64,000 nucleotides of DNA from Aquabacterium sp. CECT 9606 (lineage in GTDB: Bacteria > Pseudomonadota > Gammaproteobacteria > Burkholderiales > Burkholderiaceae_C), in the NCBI RefSeq assembly GCF_918741295.1, contig NZ_CAKKNB010000004.1, positions 607,830 through 671,829 on the forward strand. Direction: 5' to 3'. How positions within the stretch are numbered: the stretch's first letter is position 1; each line of letters opens with the position of its first letter. Both the position numbers and the translations under genes were made by a program. Under the pieces are notes generated by a model. That model ran no database searches and was not told the origin of the DNA. It worked only from the letters and a program-made list of their open reading frames with translations. Positions 8,005 to 15,981 of this stretch are shown here, one piece after another.

Positions 8005-9224
8005 ACAGCCCTTCGGGGGATCCAGGCCCGGTCCACCTGAGTTACTGCACCAATGTGCACCCGGGCGAAAGCTGGACCGACACCTTTCTGGCCTTGCGAG
8101 CGCATCTGCCTTTGGTGAAGGCCCGTGTCGCGCCAATCCAGCCCTTTGGCGTGGGGCTGCGCCTGTCGGCGCGGGCTGCCGAAGAGCTGGCGGTGCCCGA
8201 AACATTGGCGGCCTTTCAGGCGTTCCTGTCCGACCATGGACTCTACGTGTTCACCTTGAATGGCTTTCCTTATGGCGCCTTTCATGGCGAGCGCGTGAAG
8301 GACCAGGTCTACCTGCCGGACTGGCGGGCAACTGACCGGCTCAGGTATTCGGACCAACTGGCCGATCTGCTGGCGGCGCTGCTGCCGGAGGACCATGGCC
8401 TGGGCACGATCAGCACCGTGCCGGGCGGCTATCGGCCACACCTGGCGCACGAAAGCGATGGCGGCGCGCATGCCATGGCCGCCAACTTGCGGCGCCATGC
8501 GGTGAGGTTGAACCGCATTGCGCAAGACACCGGGCGCCACATCGTGCTCGCGTTGGAACCAGAACCTTCCTGCCTGCTGGAGACCAGCGCCGACACGGTG
8601 CGGTTCTTCGAATCGCATGTTCTGCACCCGGAATCTTTGGCCGACATGGCCGCCCGGTTGGGTGGTGACAAGCGGCTGGCGGAGCAAGTGCTCCGGACGC
8701 ACCTTGGGGTCTGCCTCGACGCCTGTCACGCTGCCGTCGAGTTCGAAGATCCGCTGTCTTGCCTCAAGGCACTGGAGGGCGCTGGCATCCGCATCGCCAA
8801 GGCACAGCTCAGTGTGGGGTTGCAGGCGGACGGTGCCGGTGCATTGCCCCGCCGTGCATTCGATGAACTGGACGATGCGGTTTACCTGCACCAGGTGGTC
8901 GAACGGCTGTCCGAAGATGGGATGTTGCGGCGTTTCGATGATCTGCCGCAAGCCTTGGCTGCGCTGGACGATGGCGATCTTGGCATGGCACGGGAATGGC
9001 GCGTTCATTTTCACGTGCCGGTCTGGTGCCATGACCTGGGGGCCTTCACGACGACCCAGCCCTTCCTGCAAGCGCTGCTCGCGCGCCACCGCGAACGGCC
9101 GATCGCACCGCATCTGGAAGTGGAAACCTACACGTGGAACGTGTTGCCGCCCGGATGGCGGACAAGCCCGCTGGACGAGGCCATCGCACGCGAACTCAAC
9201 TGGGTACTGGATCAACTGTCATGA
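7995..9224 (+). CDS. eboE: EboE, metabolite traffic protein (TIM-barrel, xylose isomerase-like)
   Basis: A 409-residue cytoplasmic protein of the EboE family. The signature opening HLSYCTNVHPGESW, NGFPYGAFHGERVKDQVYLPDW, LALEPEPSCLLE, and the closing segment VHFHVPVW...LEVETYTWNVLP are characteristic. The fold is an AP-endonuclease-2/xylose-isomerase-type barrel with Glu and His residues that could bind metal. The ebo locus has been linked to moving the scytonemin monomer to the periplasm; what EboE does chemically is not known. ATG 7995 lies inside the eboD tail, and the stop overlaps the eboC start (ATGA, 9221-9224), so the genes are translationally coupled. Confidence 0.88.
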   Translation: MRLNSPSGDPGPVHLSYCTNVHPGESWTDTFLALRAHLPLVKARVAPIQPFGVGLRLSARAAEELAVPETLAAFQAFLSDHGLYVFTLNGFPYGAFHGERVKDQVYLPDWRATDRLRYSDQLADLLAALLPEDHGLGTISTVPGGYRPHLAHESDGGAHAMAANLRRHAVRLNRIAQDTGRHIVLALEPEPSCLLETSADTVRFFESHVLHPESLADMAARLGGDKRLAEQVLRTHLGVCLDACHAAVEFEDPLSCLKALEGAGIRIAKAQLSVGLQADGAGALPRRAFDELDDAVYLHQVVERLSEDGMLRRFDDLPQALAALDDGDLGMAREWRVHFHVPVWCHDLGAFTTTQPFLQALLARHRERPIAPHLEVETYTWNVLPPGWRTSPLDEAIARELNWVLDQLS

Positions 9225-10084
9225 TGAAACGCAATGGGTGGCGCACCGCGCTGGAGTTGGGGCGGGTGTCCAACCTGCCCACGGTCTGGAGCAATGTGCT
9301 TGCGGGGATGGTGTTGTCGGGGCACGTGCAGGAATGGGGCATGACGCTTCGGCTGATGGCAGTCTTGTCGCTGATCTATGTGGCCGGCATGTACCTCAAT
9401 GATGCCTTCGACCGCGACATCGACCTGCGTGAGCGGCCAGAACGGCCCATTCCTTCCGGCAGGGTGTCAGCCCGCGCGGTGTTCGCCGCCGGGTACGGCA
9501 TGCTGGGTTTGGGCTTGGTGATGCTGGCCCCCATGGGTTGGCCCGCCTTCGCCTCGGGAGCATTGCTGACGGCAGTGGTCATTTACTACAACTACGATCA
9601 CAAGGCCAATCGCTTCAGCCCGCTGGTGATGGGGCTGTGCCGCATGCTCACCTACATCACGAGTGCCCTTGCGGCCACGGGCGGTGCCGTGCCGGACGCC
9701 GTCTGGCTCGGGGCGGTGGTGTTGCTGGCCTATTTGATGGGCTTGACCTACGTGGCCAAGCACGAACAAGCCGGCAAGGTGATTCGGGTCTGGCCCCTCG
9801 TGGGATTGCTTTGCCCCATGCTGGCTGTGCTCCTGGTCGCGCCGTTGGATGCGCAGACGACACTGTGTCTGCTGGCTTTCGGACTATGGACCGGTCATTG
9901 CCTGCGCATGGTTTTTTCATCCCAGCACCGCAATATCCGGCATGCCGTGGGCGGCTTCATCGCCGGCATTTCGCTGGCTGATTCATTGGCCATATCCGTC
10001 CTGGGCCTGTCGCCAGCTCTGGCAACGGCCGTGGCCGCATTCTTATTGACGCTTCTGCTGCAAAGGAAAATTTCCGGTACCTGA
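9221..10084 (+). CDS. eboC: EboC, UbiA-family membrane prenyltransferase
   Basis: A 287-residue integral membrane protein with about eight or nine hydrophobic segments. The first Asp-rich motif is present as NDAFDRDIDLRERPERPIPSG near residues 61-80, the usual prenyl-diphosphate/Mg site of UbiA enzymes, and the second region is YYNYDHKANRFSPLV. EboC is the only membrane protein of the ebo set and is thought to attach an isoprenoid or to act in membrane translocation of a metabolite; the substrate is unknown. The start overlaps the eboE stop. After this gene the operon pauses for a 284-bp AT-rich gap before the PrnB-like gene. Confidence 0.88.
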   Translation: MMKRNGWRTALELGRVSNLPTVWSNVLAGMVLSGHVQEWGMTLRLMAVLSLIYVAGMYLNDAFDRDIDLRERPERPIPSGRVSARAVFAAGYGMLGLGLVMLAPMGWPAFASGALLTAVVIYYNYDHKANRFSPLVMGLCRMLTYITSALAATGGAVPDAVWLGAVVLLAYLMGLTYVAKHEQAGKVIRVWPLVGLLCPMLAVLLVAPLDAQTTLCLLAFGLWTGHCLRMVFSSQHRNIRHAVGGFIAGISLADSLAISVLGLSPALATAVAAFLLTLLLQRKISGT

Positions 10085-10368
10085 CGTTCAATGCCAATCA
10101 TTTGTCGTCATATTCGCGCTTGTGGTCAATTTGCAAATATTTCTTGCTGACAAGCACAAGTTCATCGATCGTTGTTTTATTCATGAATTTGTCATGTTTG
10201 AAAATAACGCCGGATGTATACGAAATTTAAAGAAATTGAGTCGCTTGTTTATTCACAATAAACCACGCATCCTTAGAATTACAAAAAAATTATTCAGCCA
10301 GGGATTCTTTGTGCATAGACCTGCTGTCGCAGCAGTTTGATAAATCAATATTTCAATTGGGGGTGAAC
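10085..10368 (+). promoter_or_regulatory. AT-rich intergenic region upstream of the PrnB-like gene
   Basis: A 284-bp gap clearly richer in A/T than its surroundings. It holds a perfect 17-bp palindrome, GTTTATT-CAC-AATAAAC (10247-10263), and several AT-rich hexamers that could serve as -10 elements (for example TAGAAT in CCTTAGAATTAC), but no single convincing -35/-10 pair. A GGGGG ribosome site precedes ATG 10369. It probably carries the promoter and operator for prnB-like to trpC. A 72-codon frame across it has no ribosome site and is not called. Confidence 0.5.
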
Positions 10369-11544
10369 ATGATTTCACTGGATGCCAGCTGCTTCCACGA
10401 AAAGTGCTATTTCAACGTGGAAGCCATCCGCGCGCAGGACCCCTTGAATGCGGATTTGCGGTTAAGCAGTCTGCCGGCCATGAATGCCGCGAAAGATACT
10501 GACGGGCTCGTTCGTCTGCTTCAGTACTTGGTGCAGCAAACCCGGGAGTCGCATATTGACACCTCGGAGAAGGCGTTTGCCGCCATGCGAGACATCGGAA
10601 TTGTCCTGGGTTCTCTCAAACGGCACGGAGTGGAGCCCGTGCAGGCCGTGCCTGAGGTGGAGCAGCCCCTGGTGGACCTGGGGGCGGCGACGAACATGAT
10701 CCCGCGCGACACGGTCCACCACTACACGTCGTGGAACCCTGTTGGTGCCCGGCGGCGCAGTTACACGGGTGAGCCACAGGAGATTTGGTTGCAGGACGCG
10801 GTCGTTCGCGTGTTTCCCAGCCTGAGCGCCTCCTTGGCCATCAGCGATGTCCTGAGCACGATGTCTCCGCACGACGTGCGTTTTGCGCCCACGGTCGGCA
10901 TGTTGCATGAATCAGGCAGGACGATGGTGGACGCCATCGACTCGGTGACCGAGCGGGTCTCGCCTGTCTTTTTTGCCCAGGTGCTGCGTCCCTATTTCGA
11001 AGATGTCGTTGTTCGCGGCGAACGCTACTTGGGGCCCGCCGCGGCGCAGGCGCCCCTTTGGCTGGTGGATCTTTGCGTGTGGGCGTCTGACCGCAATCAG
11101 GCCGACTACAAGACCTTCCTGGTGGAGTCGGTGCACTACAGCCTGCCCTCATGGCGGGCGTTCTACCAGCGCCACTGCCATGATGTCTCGCTGGTGACCA
11201 AGGTGACCGAAGCACTCGATGCCTGCACGGGCGAGCCGGATGGCAATCTGGTGCGCAGCGCGACGAGCCTGACGGAACTCATGACTTTGCTCAAGGTATT
11301 CCGGGGGCGGCACATCGGCATCGCGCGCAAGGCTTACGCCGAGGAAGTGGCGCTGTATGCGCACGGCAGTGGCGGTGCGCCGGTGGCCTTGCTGCGCAAG
11401 ATCCTGGACTTGACGCGTGAGAACGAGCACCTGATGCGGGAACGCGCCAACGGCGCGCGCCGTGGCCAGGCCACTCAGGCGCCCACCGTCACGCACGAAG
11501 GCGGGCGCCGCGAGGAAGGCGTCGCCTGCGGGGAGGCTGCATGA
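10369..11544 (+). CDS. PrnB-like haem enzyme (indoleamine dioxygenase/PrnB superfamily)
   Basis: A 391-residue homologue of monodechloroaminopyrrolnitrin synthase PrnB, the haem enzyme that rearranges (chloro)tryptophan to a phenylpyrrole. The match to PrnB as I recall it is strong around residues 70-140 (AAMRDIG..LGSLKRHG, ATN..PRDT, WNP...RRSYTG). His315 in RHIGIARKAY aligns with the proximal haem ligand of PrnB, and the GSGG at 333-336 corresponds to the GTGG/GSGG loop of the IDO/TDO superfamily. A tail of about 40 residues extends past the domain. ATG 10369 follows GGGGG. The stop overlaps the monooxygenase start (ATGA). No tryptophan halogenase is nearby, so the substrate is probably tryptophan or a derivative rather than 7-chlorotryptophan (inference). 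Confidence 0.85.
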   Translation: MISLDASCFHEKCYFNVEAIRAQDPLNADLRLSSLPAMNAAKDTDGLVRLLQYLVQQTRESHIDTSEKAFAAMRDIGIVLGSLKRHGVEPVQAVPEVEQPLVDLGAATNMIPRDTVHHYTSWNPVGARRRSYTGEPQEIWLQDAVVRVFPSLSASLAISDVLSTMSPHDVRFAPTVGMLHESGRTMVDAIDSVTERVSPVFFAQVLRPYFEDVVVRGERYLGPAAAQAPLWLVDLCVWASDRNQADYKTFLVESVHYSLPSWRAFYQRHCHDVSLVTKVTEALDACTGEPDGNLVRSATSLTELMTLLKVFRGRHIGIARKAYAEEVALYAHGSGGAPVALLRKILDLTRENEHLMRERANGARRGQATQAPTVTHEGGRREEGVACGEAA

Positions 11545-12833
11545 AGCAAGCGCGCATCCTGATCGCGGGCGCGGGCATTGCCGGCCTGACGGCGGCCATC
11601 GCGTTGCGGGCACATGGTTTCACCGACATCCAGGTGCTGGAGCGCTCGCCGGTGATCGGCCCCCTTGGGTCCGGCATCAATGTGTTGCCCCATGCCGTGC
11701 GTGAGCTTCACTCGCTGGGCATGCTCGAACGCTTGCTGCCACAGTGCATCCAGACCGCCGAACTGTTCTACATGAACCACCGGGGTGACCGCATATGGCG
11801 CGAAGACCGCGGTGTGGCGGCTGGCTACAGGTGGCCCCAGCTTTCCATTCACCGCGGCTGGCTGCAGGCCGAACTGCTCAAGCGTGTGCTGGAAGAGGGT
11901 GGGCCTGGCCGAGTCCATGCTGGCCAGGAGGTGGTGGGGCTGGTCGACGAAGGCACGGGCCATGTCGTCGAGTGCGTGAATCGCCACACGGGGCAGACCC
12001 ATCGCCACCACGCCGACCTGGTGATCGGTGCGGACGGCATCCGGTCGGTCATCCGCCGCGTCCTCCATCCGCAAGAGGGGCCGCCTCCAGCGAACGGAAT
12101 GGTGGTTTTCCGCGGGATGTTGTGGGGGCCGTCCTTCATGACAGGACGCAGCATGATCATCGCTGGCGACGGGCTGCGCAAGGTCGTGCTGTATCCCATG
12201 GCACGCAGGGAGTCCGGCGACGTCCTGCTGAACTGGGCCGCCGCCTTGCCCGAGAAGCCGGACGCAGGCTATGCGCGTGGCGACTGGAACCAGCCAGTGT
12301 CACCCGAGGTCTTCGCCAGCGAGTTCGAAGGCTGGGATCTGGGCGGCGTGAGCCCCGAGGCGCTGATGCGTGGCAGCCCCGACACCTTCGTCTATCCCAT
12401 GGTCGATCGCGAGCCGCTGGCGACGTGGTCACGCGGGCATGTCGTGCTCATGGGGGATGCGGCCCACGCGATGTACCCCATCGGCTCGAACGGCGCCACG
12501 CAGTCCATCATCGATGCATGCGCCCTGGCGCACCATTTGCGCCAGCACGAAGGCAGCCTCGCGGCGGGCATTGCTGCCTATGAGGCTGACAGGCGCCCCA
12601 GGCTCACGGCCTTGCAGGCAGCCAACCGCCGCCAAGGGCCGGAGGTGGTGATCGACCTGGCTGCCCAAAGGGCGCCCGGCGGCTTTGCGCAGCCAGCCGA
12701 CGTGTTCGAATCCGGCGAGCTGGAGGAAATCGCCTCGCGCTATACACGCATTTCCGCAATGGAACGGGACGCGGTGAACCTGGCCTCGCCCTACCGGCCG
12801 GTGGGGTTGACGCCCGAGCTGGAGCCGACATGA
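11541..12833 (+). CDS. FAD-dependent aromatic monooxygenase (PhzS/salicylate hydroxylase type)
   Basis: A 430-residue group A flavoprotein monooxygenase. The FAD-binding GxGxxG is at residues 7-12 (ILIAGAGIAGLTAAIALRAHG), the DG motif is present as DLVIGADGIRSVIRR, and the second FAD motif is GHVVLMGDAAHAMYPIGSNG. It lacks a membrane anchor and should act in the cytoplasm with NAD(P)H and O2, hydroxylating an aromatic or indolic substrate. It is coupled by 4-base overlaps to the PrnB-like gene upstream and eboA downstream, so it very likely works on the PrnB-like product or its precursor. The exact substrate cannot be read from sequence. Confidence 0.87.
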   Translation: MKQARILIAGAGIAGLTAAIALRAHGFTDIQVLERSPVIGPLGSGINVLPHAVRELHSLGMLERLLPQCIQTAELFYMNHRGDRIWREDRGVAAGYRWPQLSIHRGWLQAELLKRVLEEGGPGRVHAGQEVVGLVDEGTGHVVECVNRHTGQTHRHHADLVIGADGIRSVIRRVLHPQEGPPPANGMVVFRGMLWGPSFMTGRSMIIAGDGLRKVVLYPMARRESGDVLLNWAAALPEKPDAGYARGDWNQPVSPEVFASEFEGWDLGGVSPEALMRGSPDTFVYPMVDREPLATWSRGHVVLMGDAAHAMYPIGSNGATQSIIDACALAHHLRQHEGSLAAGIAAYEADRRPRLTALQAANRRQGPEVVIDLAAQRAPGGFAQPADVFESGELEEIASRYTRISAMERDAVNLASPYRPVGLTPELEPT

Positions 12834-13666
12834 CTCTGCCCCATGTTCCTCATGCGCCACCAGCGCAGGCACGGCTGCGTCCCTACACCACGCAGATCGC
12901 CCATGATCTGAAGGACCACCTCGTCCATGCCCTGGCCGATCAACCGCAGGGTGATGCAGCGAGGGGCTGGCTGGCGCAGGCGCTGGCCGAAGCCTCATGT
13001 CCTGGAGCGGCCGAGAGCGGTGTGTTGCTGACCCACCATGCGCGGGCCGCACGGCACCTGCGCCGGCTGCACACCGAATTGCCGCCAGCGCTGCACCGCA
13101 GCTTGTTCAGGCGAGGGGTGCATGCGCCGCAGTCCTGGTCCGCGGTCGATTGCGCCAGGGTCTTGCTGACCTTGCTGGCCCTTGGCCGCCTGCCCATGCA
13201 CGCCCACATGGCCTTTGTGCGGCAGCTTTTCCTCAAGGGTGACAGTGACGAGCGGCGCGCGCTGCTGCAGGGCCTCGTGCTGCTGCCCGAACCTGTGCGC
13301 TTCACCGAACTGGCCATCGACGCCTGCCGCAGCAGCGTGAGGAGCGTGTTCGATGCCATCGCGTCCGACAACCAATTTCCTGCGCGCTACTTCCCCGATG
13401 CGGCCTTCCATCAACTTGTCCTCAAGGCCTTGTCCGTCGAGCTGCCAATCGAGCGGGTTGTCGGCCTGAGTGATCGCCTCACCCGCGATCTGAGGCGCAT
13501 GGTCAGCGAGTACGCCTCCGAGCGGCGCGCGGCGGGCCGTGCGCTCTCGGCAGACACGCAGGGCCTGCTGGATCGCCTGGCCGAGCGCTCACCGCTCAGC
13601 ACACCCTTTCACCCCACCATGCCCTCGATGGGCTCATCCCCCCGTTCAGGAGACCCCGCTTCATGA
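12830..13666 (+). CDS. eboA: EboA-domain protein
   Basis: A 278-residue helical protein of the EboA family, with no predicted signal peptide. The family hallmark is the stretch SDNQFPARYFPDAAFHQLVLKAL near residue 182, matching the NPYPxxYFPxxAxNQxVLKAL block of other EboA proteins. EboA is conserved with the other ebo genes, but its biochemical role is unknown. It overlaps the monooxygenase stop and the eboB start by ATGA, so it is in the middle of a tightly coupled operon. In this window eboA, B and F are split from eboD, E and C by the PrnB-like and monooxygenase genes. Confidence 0.83.
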   Translation: MTLPHVPHAPPAQARLRPYTTQIAHDLKDHLVHALADQPQGDAARGWLAQALAEASCPGAAESGVLLTHHARAARHLRRLHTELPPALHRSLFRRGVHAPQSWSAVDCARVLLTLLALGRLPMHAHMAFVRQLFLKGDSDERRALLQGLVLLPEPVRFTELAIDACRSSVRSVFDAIASDNQFPARYFPDAAFHQLVLKALSVELPIERVVGLSDRLTRDLRRMVSEYASERRAAGRALSADTQGLLDRLAERSPLSTPFHPTMPSMGSSPRSGDPAS

Positions 13667-14547
13667 ATATGTTCGACCCGCATGTCCACATGACATCCCG
13701 CACGACCGACGACTACCACGCAATGAATGCCGCGGGCGTGACCGTGGTCGTGGAGCCCGCATTCTGGATGGGACAGCCGCGCACCCACGTCGGCACCTTC
13801 GAGGACTATTTCCTGTCCCTGCTCGGATGGGAGCGCTTCAGGGCCAGCCAGTTCGGCATCCGCCACTACTGCACGCTGGGCCTCAATCCCAAGGAAACGA
13901 ACAACCCCGATGTGGCCGACGGTGTGATCGCCTTGCTCGACCACTACTTGGAGAAGGACGGTGTGGTGGCGGTCGGCGAGATCGGCTTCGACGATGAGAC
14001 GGAGGCGGAAGAAAAATACTTCCTGCTTCAGCTGGAGCTGGCGGTCAAGCATCAACTGCCCGTGCTGGTCCACACCCCTCACCGCGACAAGAAGGCCGGC
14101 ACCTTGCGCAGCCTGGCGATCATCCGCGAGAGCGGCATCCGCGACGAGCTGGTGCTCATCGACCACAACACCGAGGAAACGCTGCCCCTGGTGCTGGACA
14201 CCGGCTGCTGGGCCGGCCACTCCATCTATCCGGAGACCAAGATGGACGAGGCACGCATGGTGGCGCTGGTCAAGCAGTACGGGCCGGAACGAATCATCAT
14301 CAACAGCGCCGCCGACTGGGGCGTGAGCGATCCGCTCAAGGTGCCCAAGACCGCGCAGGCCATGCGCGATGCGGGCATCGCCGAGGCTGCGATCCGCGCC
14401 ATCGTGTGGGACAACCCGCTGGCTTTCTTCGCGCAAAGCGGCCGCCTCGACGAACAGGAAGCGGGGGTGGATGTGCTCATCGACCAGCGCCAGGCCTTCG
14501 AAGGCAATTCCGTGCTTCGTGGCCAGACCCCCGTGGTCCACGGCTGA
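13663..14547 (+). CDS. eboB: EboB, TatD-family metal-dependent hydrolase
   Basis: A 294-residue TIM-barrel hydrolase. The first metal-binding pair is DPHVHM near residues 5-10, followed by the Glu in VAVGEIGFDDETE, a His in VLVHTPHRDKK, a His in LIDHNTEETLPL, and the Asp region NSAADWG, in the order expected for TatD enzymes. TatD relatives are nucleases or metallohydrolases; the ebo version is not characterised and may hydrolyse a small metabolite. The start overlaps the eboA stop and the GTG start of eboF lies 13 bases beyond the stop. Confidence 0.87.
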   Translation: MNMFDPHVHMTSRTTDDYHAMNAAGVTVVVEPAFWMGQPRTHVGTFEDYFLSLLGWERFRASQFGIRHYCTLGLNPKETNNPDVADGVIALLDHYLEKDGVVAVGEIGFDDETEAEEKYFLLQLELAVKHQLPVLVHTPHRDKKAGTLRSLAIIRESGIRDELVLIDHNTEETLPLVLDTGCWAGHSIYPETKMDEARMVALVKQYGPERIIINSAADWGVSDPLKVPKTAQAMRDAGIAEAAIRAIVWDNPLAFFAQSGRLDEQEAGVDVLIDQRQAFEGNSVLRGQTPVVHG

Positions 14548-14560
14548 GGAGGGGCCCAGC

Positions 14561-15931
14561 GTGCAAAAGACCGTCGTGCTCAATGTCGTCGGGATGACAC
14601 CGGCCTTGCTGAGCCATGCGCCGAATCTGCGCGCTCTGGCCGAGCGAGGGGGGCTGAGGCCGCTGAGCACGGTCACCCCCGCGGTGACGTGCTCGGTGCA
14701 GGCCACCTTCCTCACGGGAAGGCCTCCCAGCGACCATGGCTGCGTGGCCAACGGCTGGTACTTCCGCGATCTGGCGGAGCCCCTGTTCTGGCGCCAGAAC
14801 AATGGCCTGATCCAGGGTGACAAAGTCTGGCACGAGGCCCGTCGGCGCAATCCAGACTTCACCTGTGCCAAGCTTTTCTGGTGGTACAACATGCACGCCG
14901 ACGTGGATTGGAGCGTGACGCCCCGGCCCATCTACAAGGCCGATGGCCGCAAGGTACCGGATTTCTACGCTTCGCCTTCGGGCTTGCACGGCGAGTTGCG
15001 CGCCAAGTTGGGTGACTTCCCGCTGTTTCGATTCTGGGGGCCCACGGCGGACATCATCTCCAGCCGCTGGATCGCGGACTGCGCCATGCATGTCTACGAC
15101 ACGCGCAAGCCCGCGCTCACCCTGGTCTACCTGCCGCACCTGGACTACAACCTGCAAAGGCTGGGTCCCGCCCATCCCGACATCCCTTCCGATGTGGCCG
15201 CCATCGACGAGGTTTGCGGCGACATCATCCGCAAGGTGGAGGCCGATGGCGCCCGCGTGATCGTCCTGTCGGAATATGGCATCACACCGGTCACCGGTGA
15301 CGTCGCCATCAACCGCGCCTTGCGGAATGCAGGCTGGCTGGCCACGCGCGATGAACAGGGCGAGGACAAGCTGGATCCCGGCGCATCGGATGCCTTCGCC
15401 CTGGTCGATCACCAGGTAGCGCACGTTTACGTGCGGCGTCCCGAGCTGGTGCCCAAGGTCAAAGCCCTGCTGGAGCAACTCGACGGCATCGAGCAGGTGC
15501 TCGATGCGGAGGGCAAGCGCGAGGCGGGGCTGGACCACGAGCGGTCCGGTGAGCTGGTGGCCATCAGCCGGAGTGACCGGTGGTTCAGCTACTACTTCTG
15601 GCTGGATGATGCGCGCGCACCGGACTTCGCGCGCACGGTCGACATCCACCGCAAGCCCGGCTACGACCCGGTCGAACTCTTCATCGACCCGGCCATCCGC
15701 CTGCCGAAGCTGACGCTGGCCTGGAAGCTGTTGCGCAAGTTCTGCGGCATGCGGACCTTGATGAACGTCATCCCGCTGGACGCATCGCTGGTGAAGGGAT
15801 CGCACGGCCGCCCCACCGATGACCTCGCCGCCGGCCCACTGATGATCAGTTCGCGCGCGGATCTGCTGCCCAAGGGCGTGGTGGCGGCGACTGCCGTCCA
15901 CGACCTGATCCTGGACCACCTGTTCACCTAG
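14561..15931 (+). CDS. eboF: EboF, alkaline phosphatase-superfamily phosphodiesterase
   Basis: A 456-residue member of the nucleotide pyrophosphatase/phosphodiesterase branch of the alkaline phosphatase fold. The probable nucleophile Thr lies in TPAVTCSVQATFLTG; metal-binding candidates are in LPHLDYNLQRLGP, VLSEYGITPV and VDHQVAHVYVR. The first metal-site Asp usual in the superfamily is not evident: the N-terminus reads VVLNVVGMTPALL. I chose GTG 14561 behind GAGGAGGGG because the open frame further upstream lies within eboB. Known from ebo loci in cyanobacteria, other proteobacteria and some algae; the substrate is unknown. trpE follows after 50 bases in the same direction. Confidence 0.85.
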   Translation: MQKTVVLNVVGMTPALLSHAPNLRALAERGGLRPLSTVTPAVTCSVQATFLTGRPPSDHGCVANGWYFRDLAEPLFWRQNNGLIQGDKVWHEARRRNPDFTCAKLFWWYNMHADVDWSVTPRPIYKADGRKVPDFYASPSGLHGELRAKLGDFPLFRFWGPTADIISSRWIADCAMHVYDTRKPALTLVYLPHLDYNLQRLGPAHPDIPSDVAAIDEVCGDIIRKVEADGARVIVLSEYGITPVTGDVAINRALRNAGWLATRDEQGEDKLDPGASDAFALVDHQVAHVYVRRPELVPKVKALLEQLDGIEQVLDAEGKREAGLDHERSGELVAISRSDRWFSYYFWLDDARAPDFARTVDIHRKPGYDPVELFIDPAIRLPKLTLAWKLLRKFCGMRTLMNVIPLDASLVKGSHGRPTDDLAAGPLMISSRADLLPKGVVAATAVHDLILDHLFT

Positions 15932-15981
15932 GCGCTTGATGCCGACCAGGTGCGCACCCATCACAGAGAGGACAAGCCGAG

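Noticed and set aside
10122-10340. A 72-codon frame in the AT-rich gap before the PrnB-like gene
   Set aside because: No ribosome site and unlike neighbouring codon use; the region reads better as regulatory DNA.
10369-11544. Tryptophan or indoleamine 2,3-dioxygenase instead of PrnB-like
   Set aside because: Superfamily features are shared, but the residue pattern around SLKRHG and RRSYTG is specific to PrnB as I recall it; a database search would settle it.
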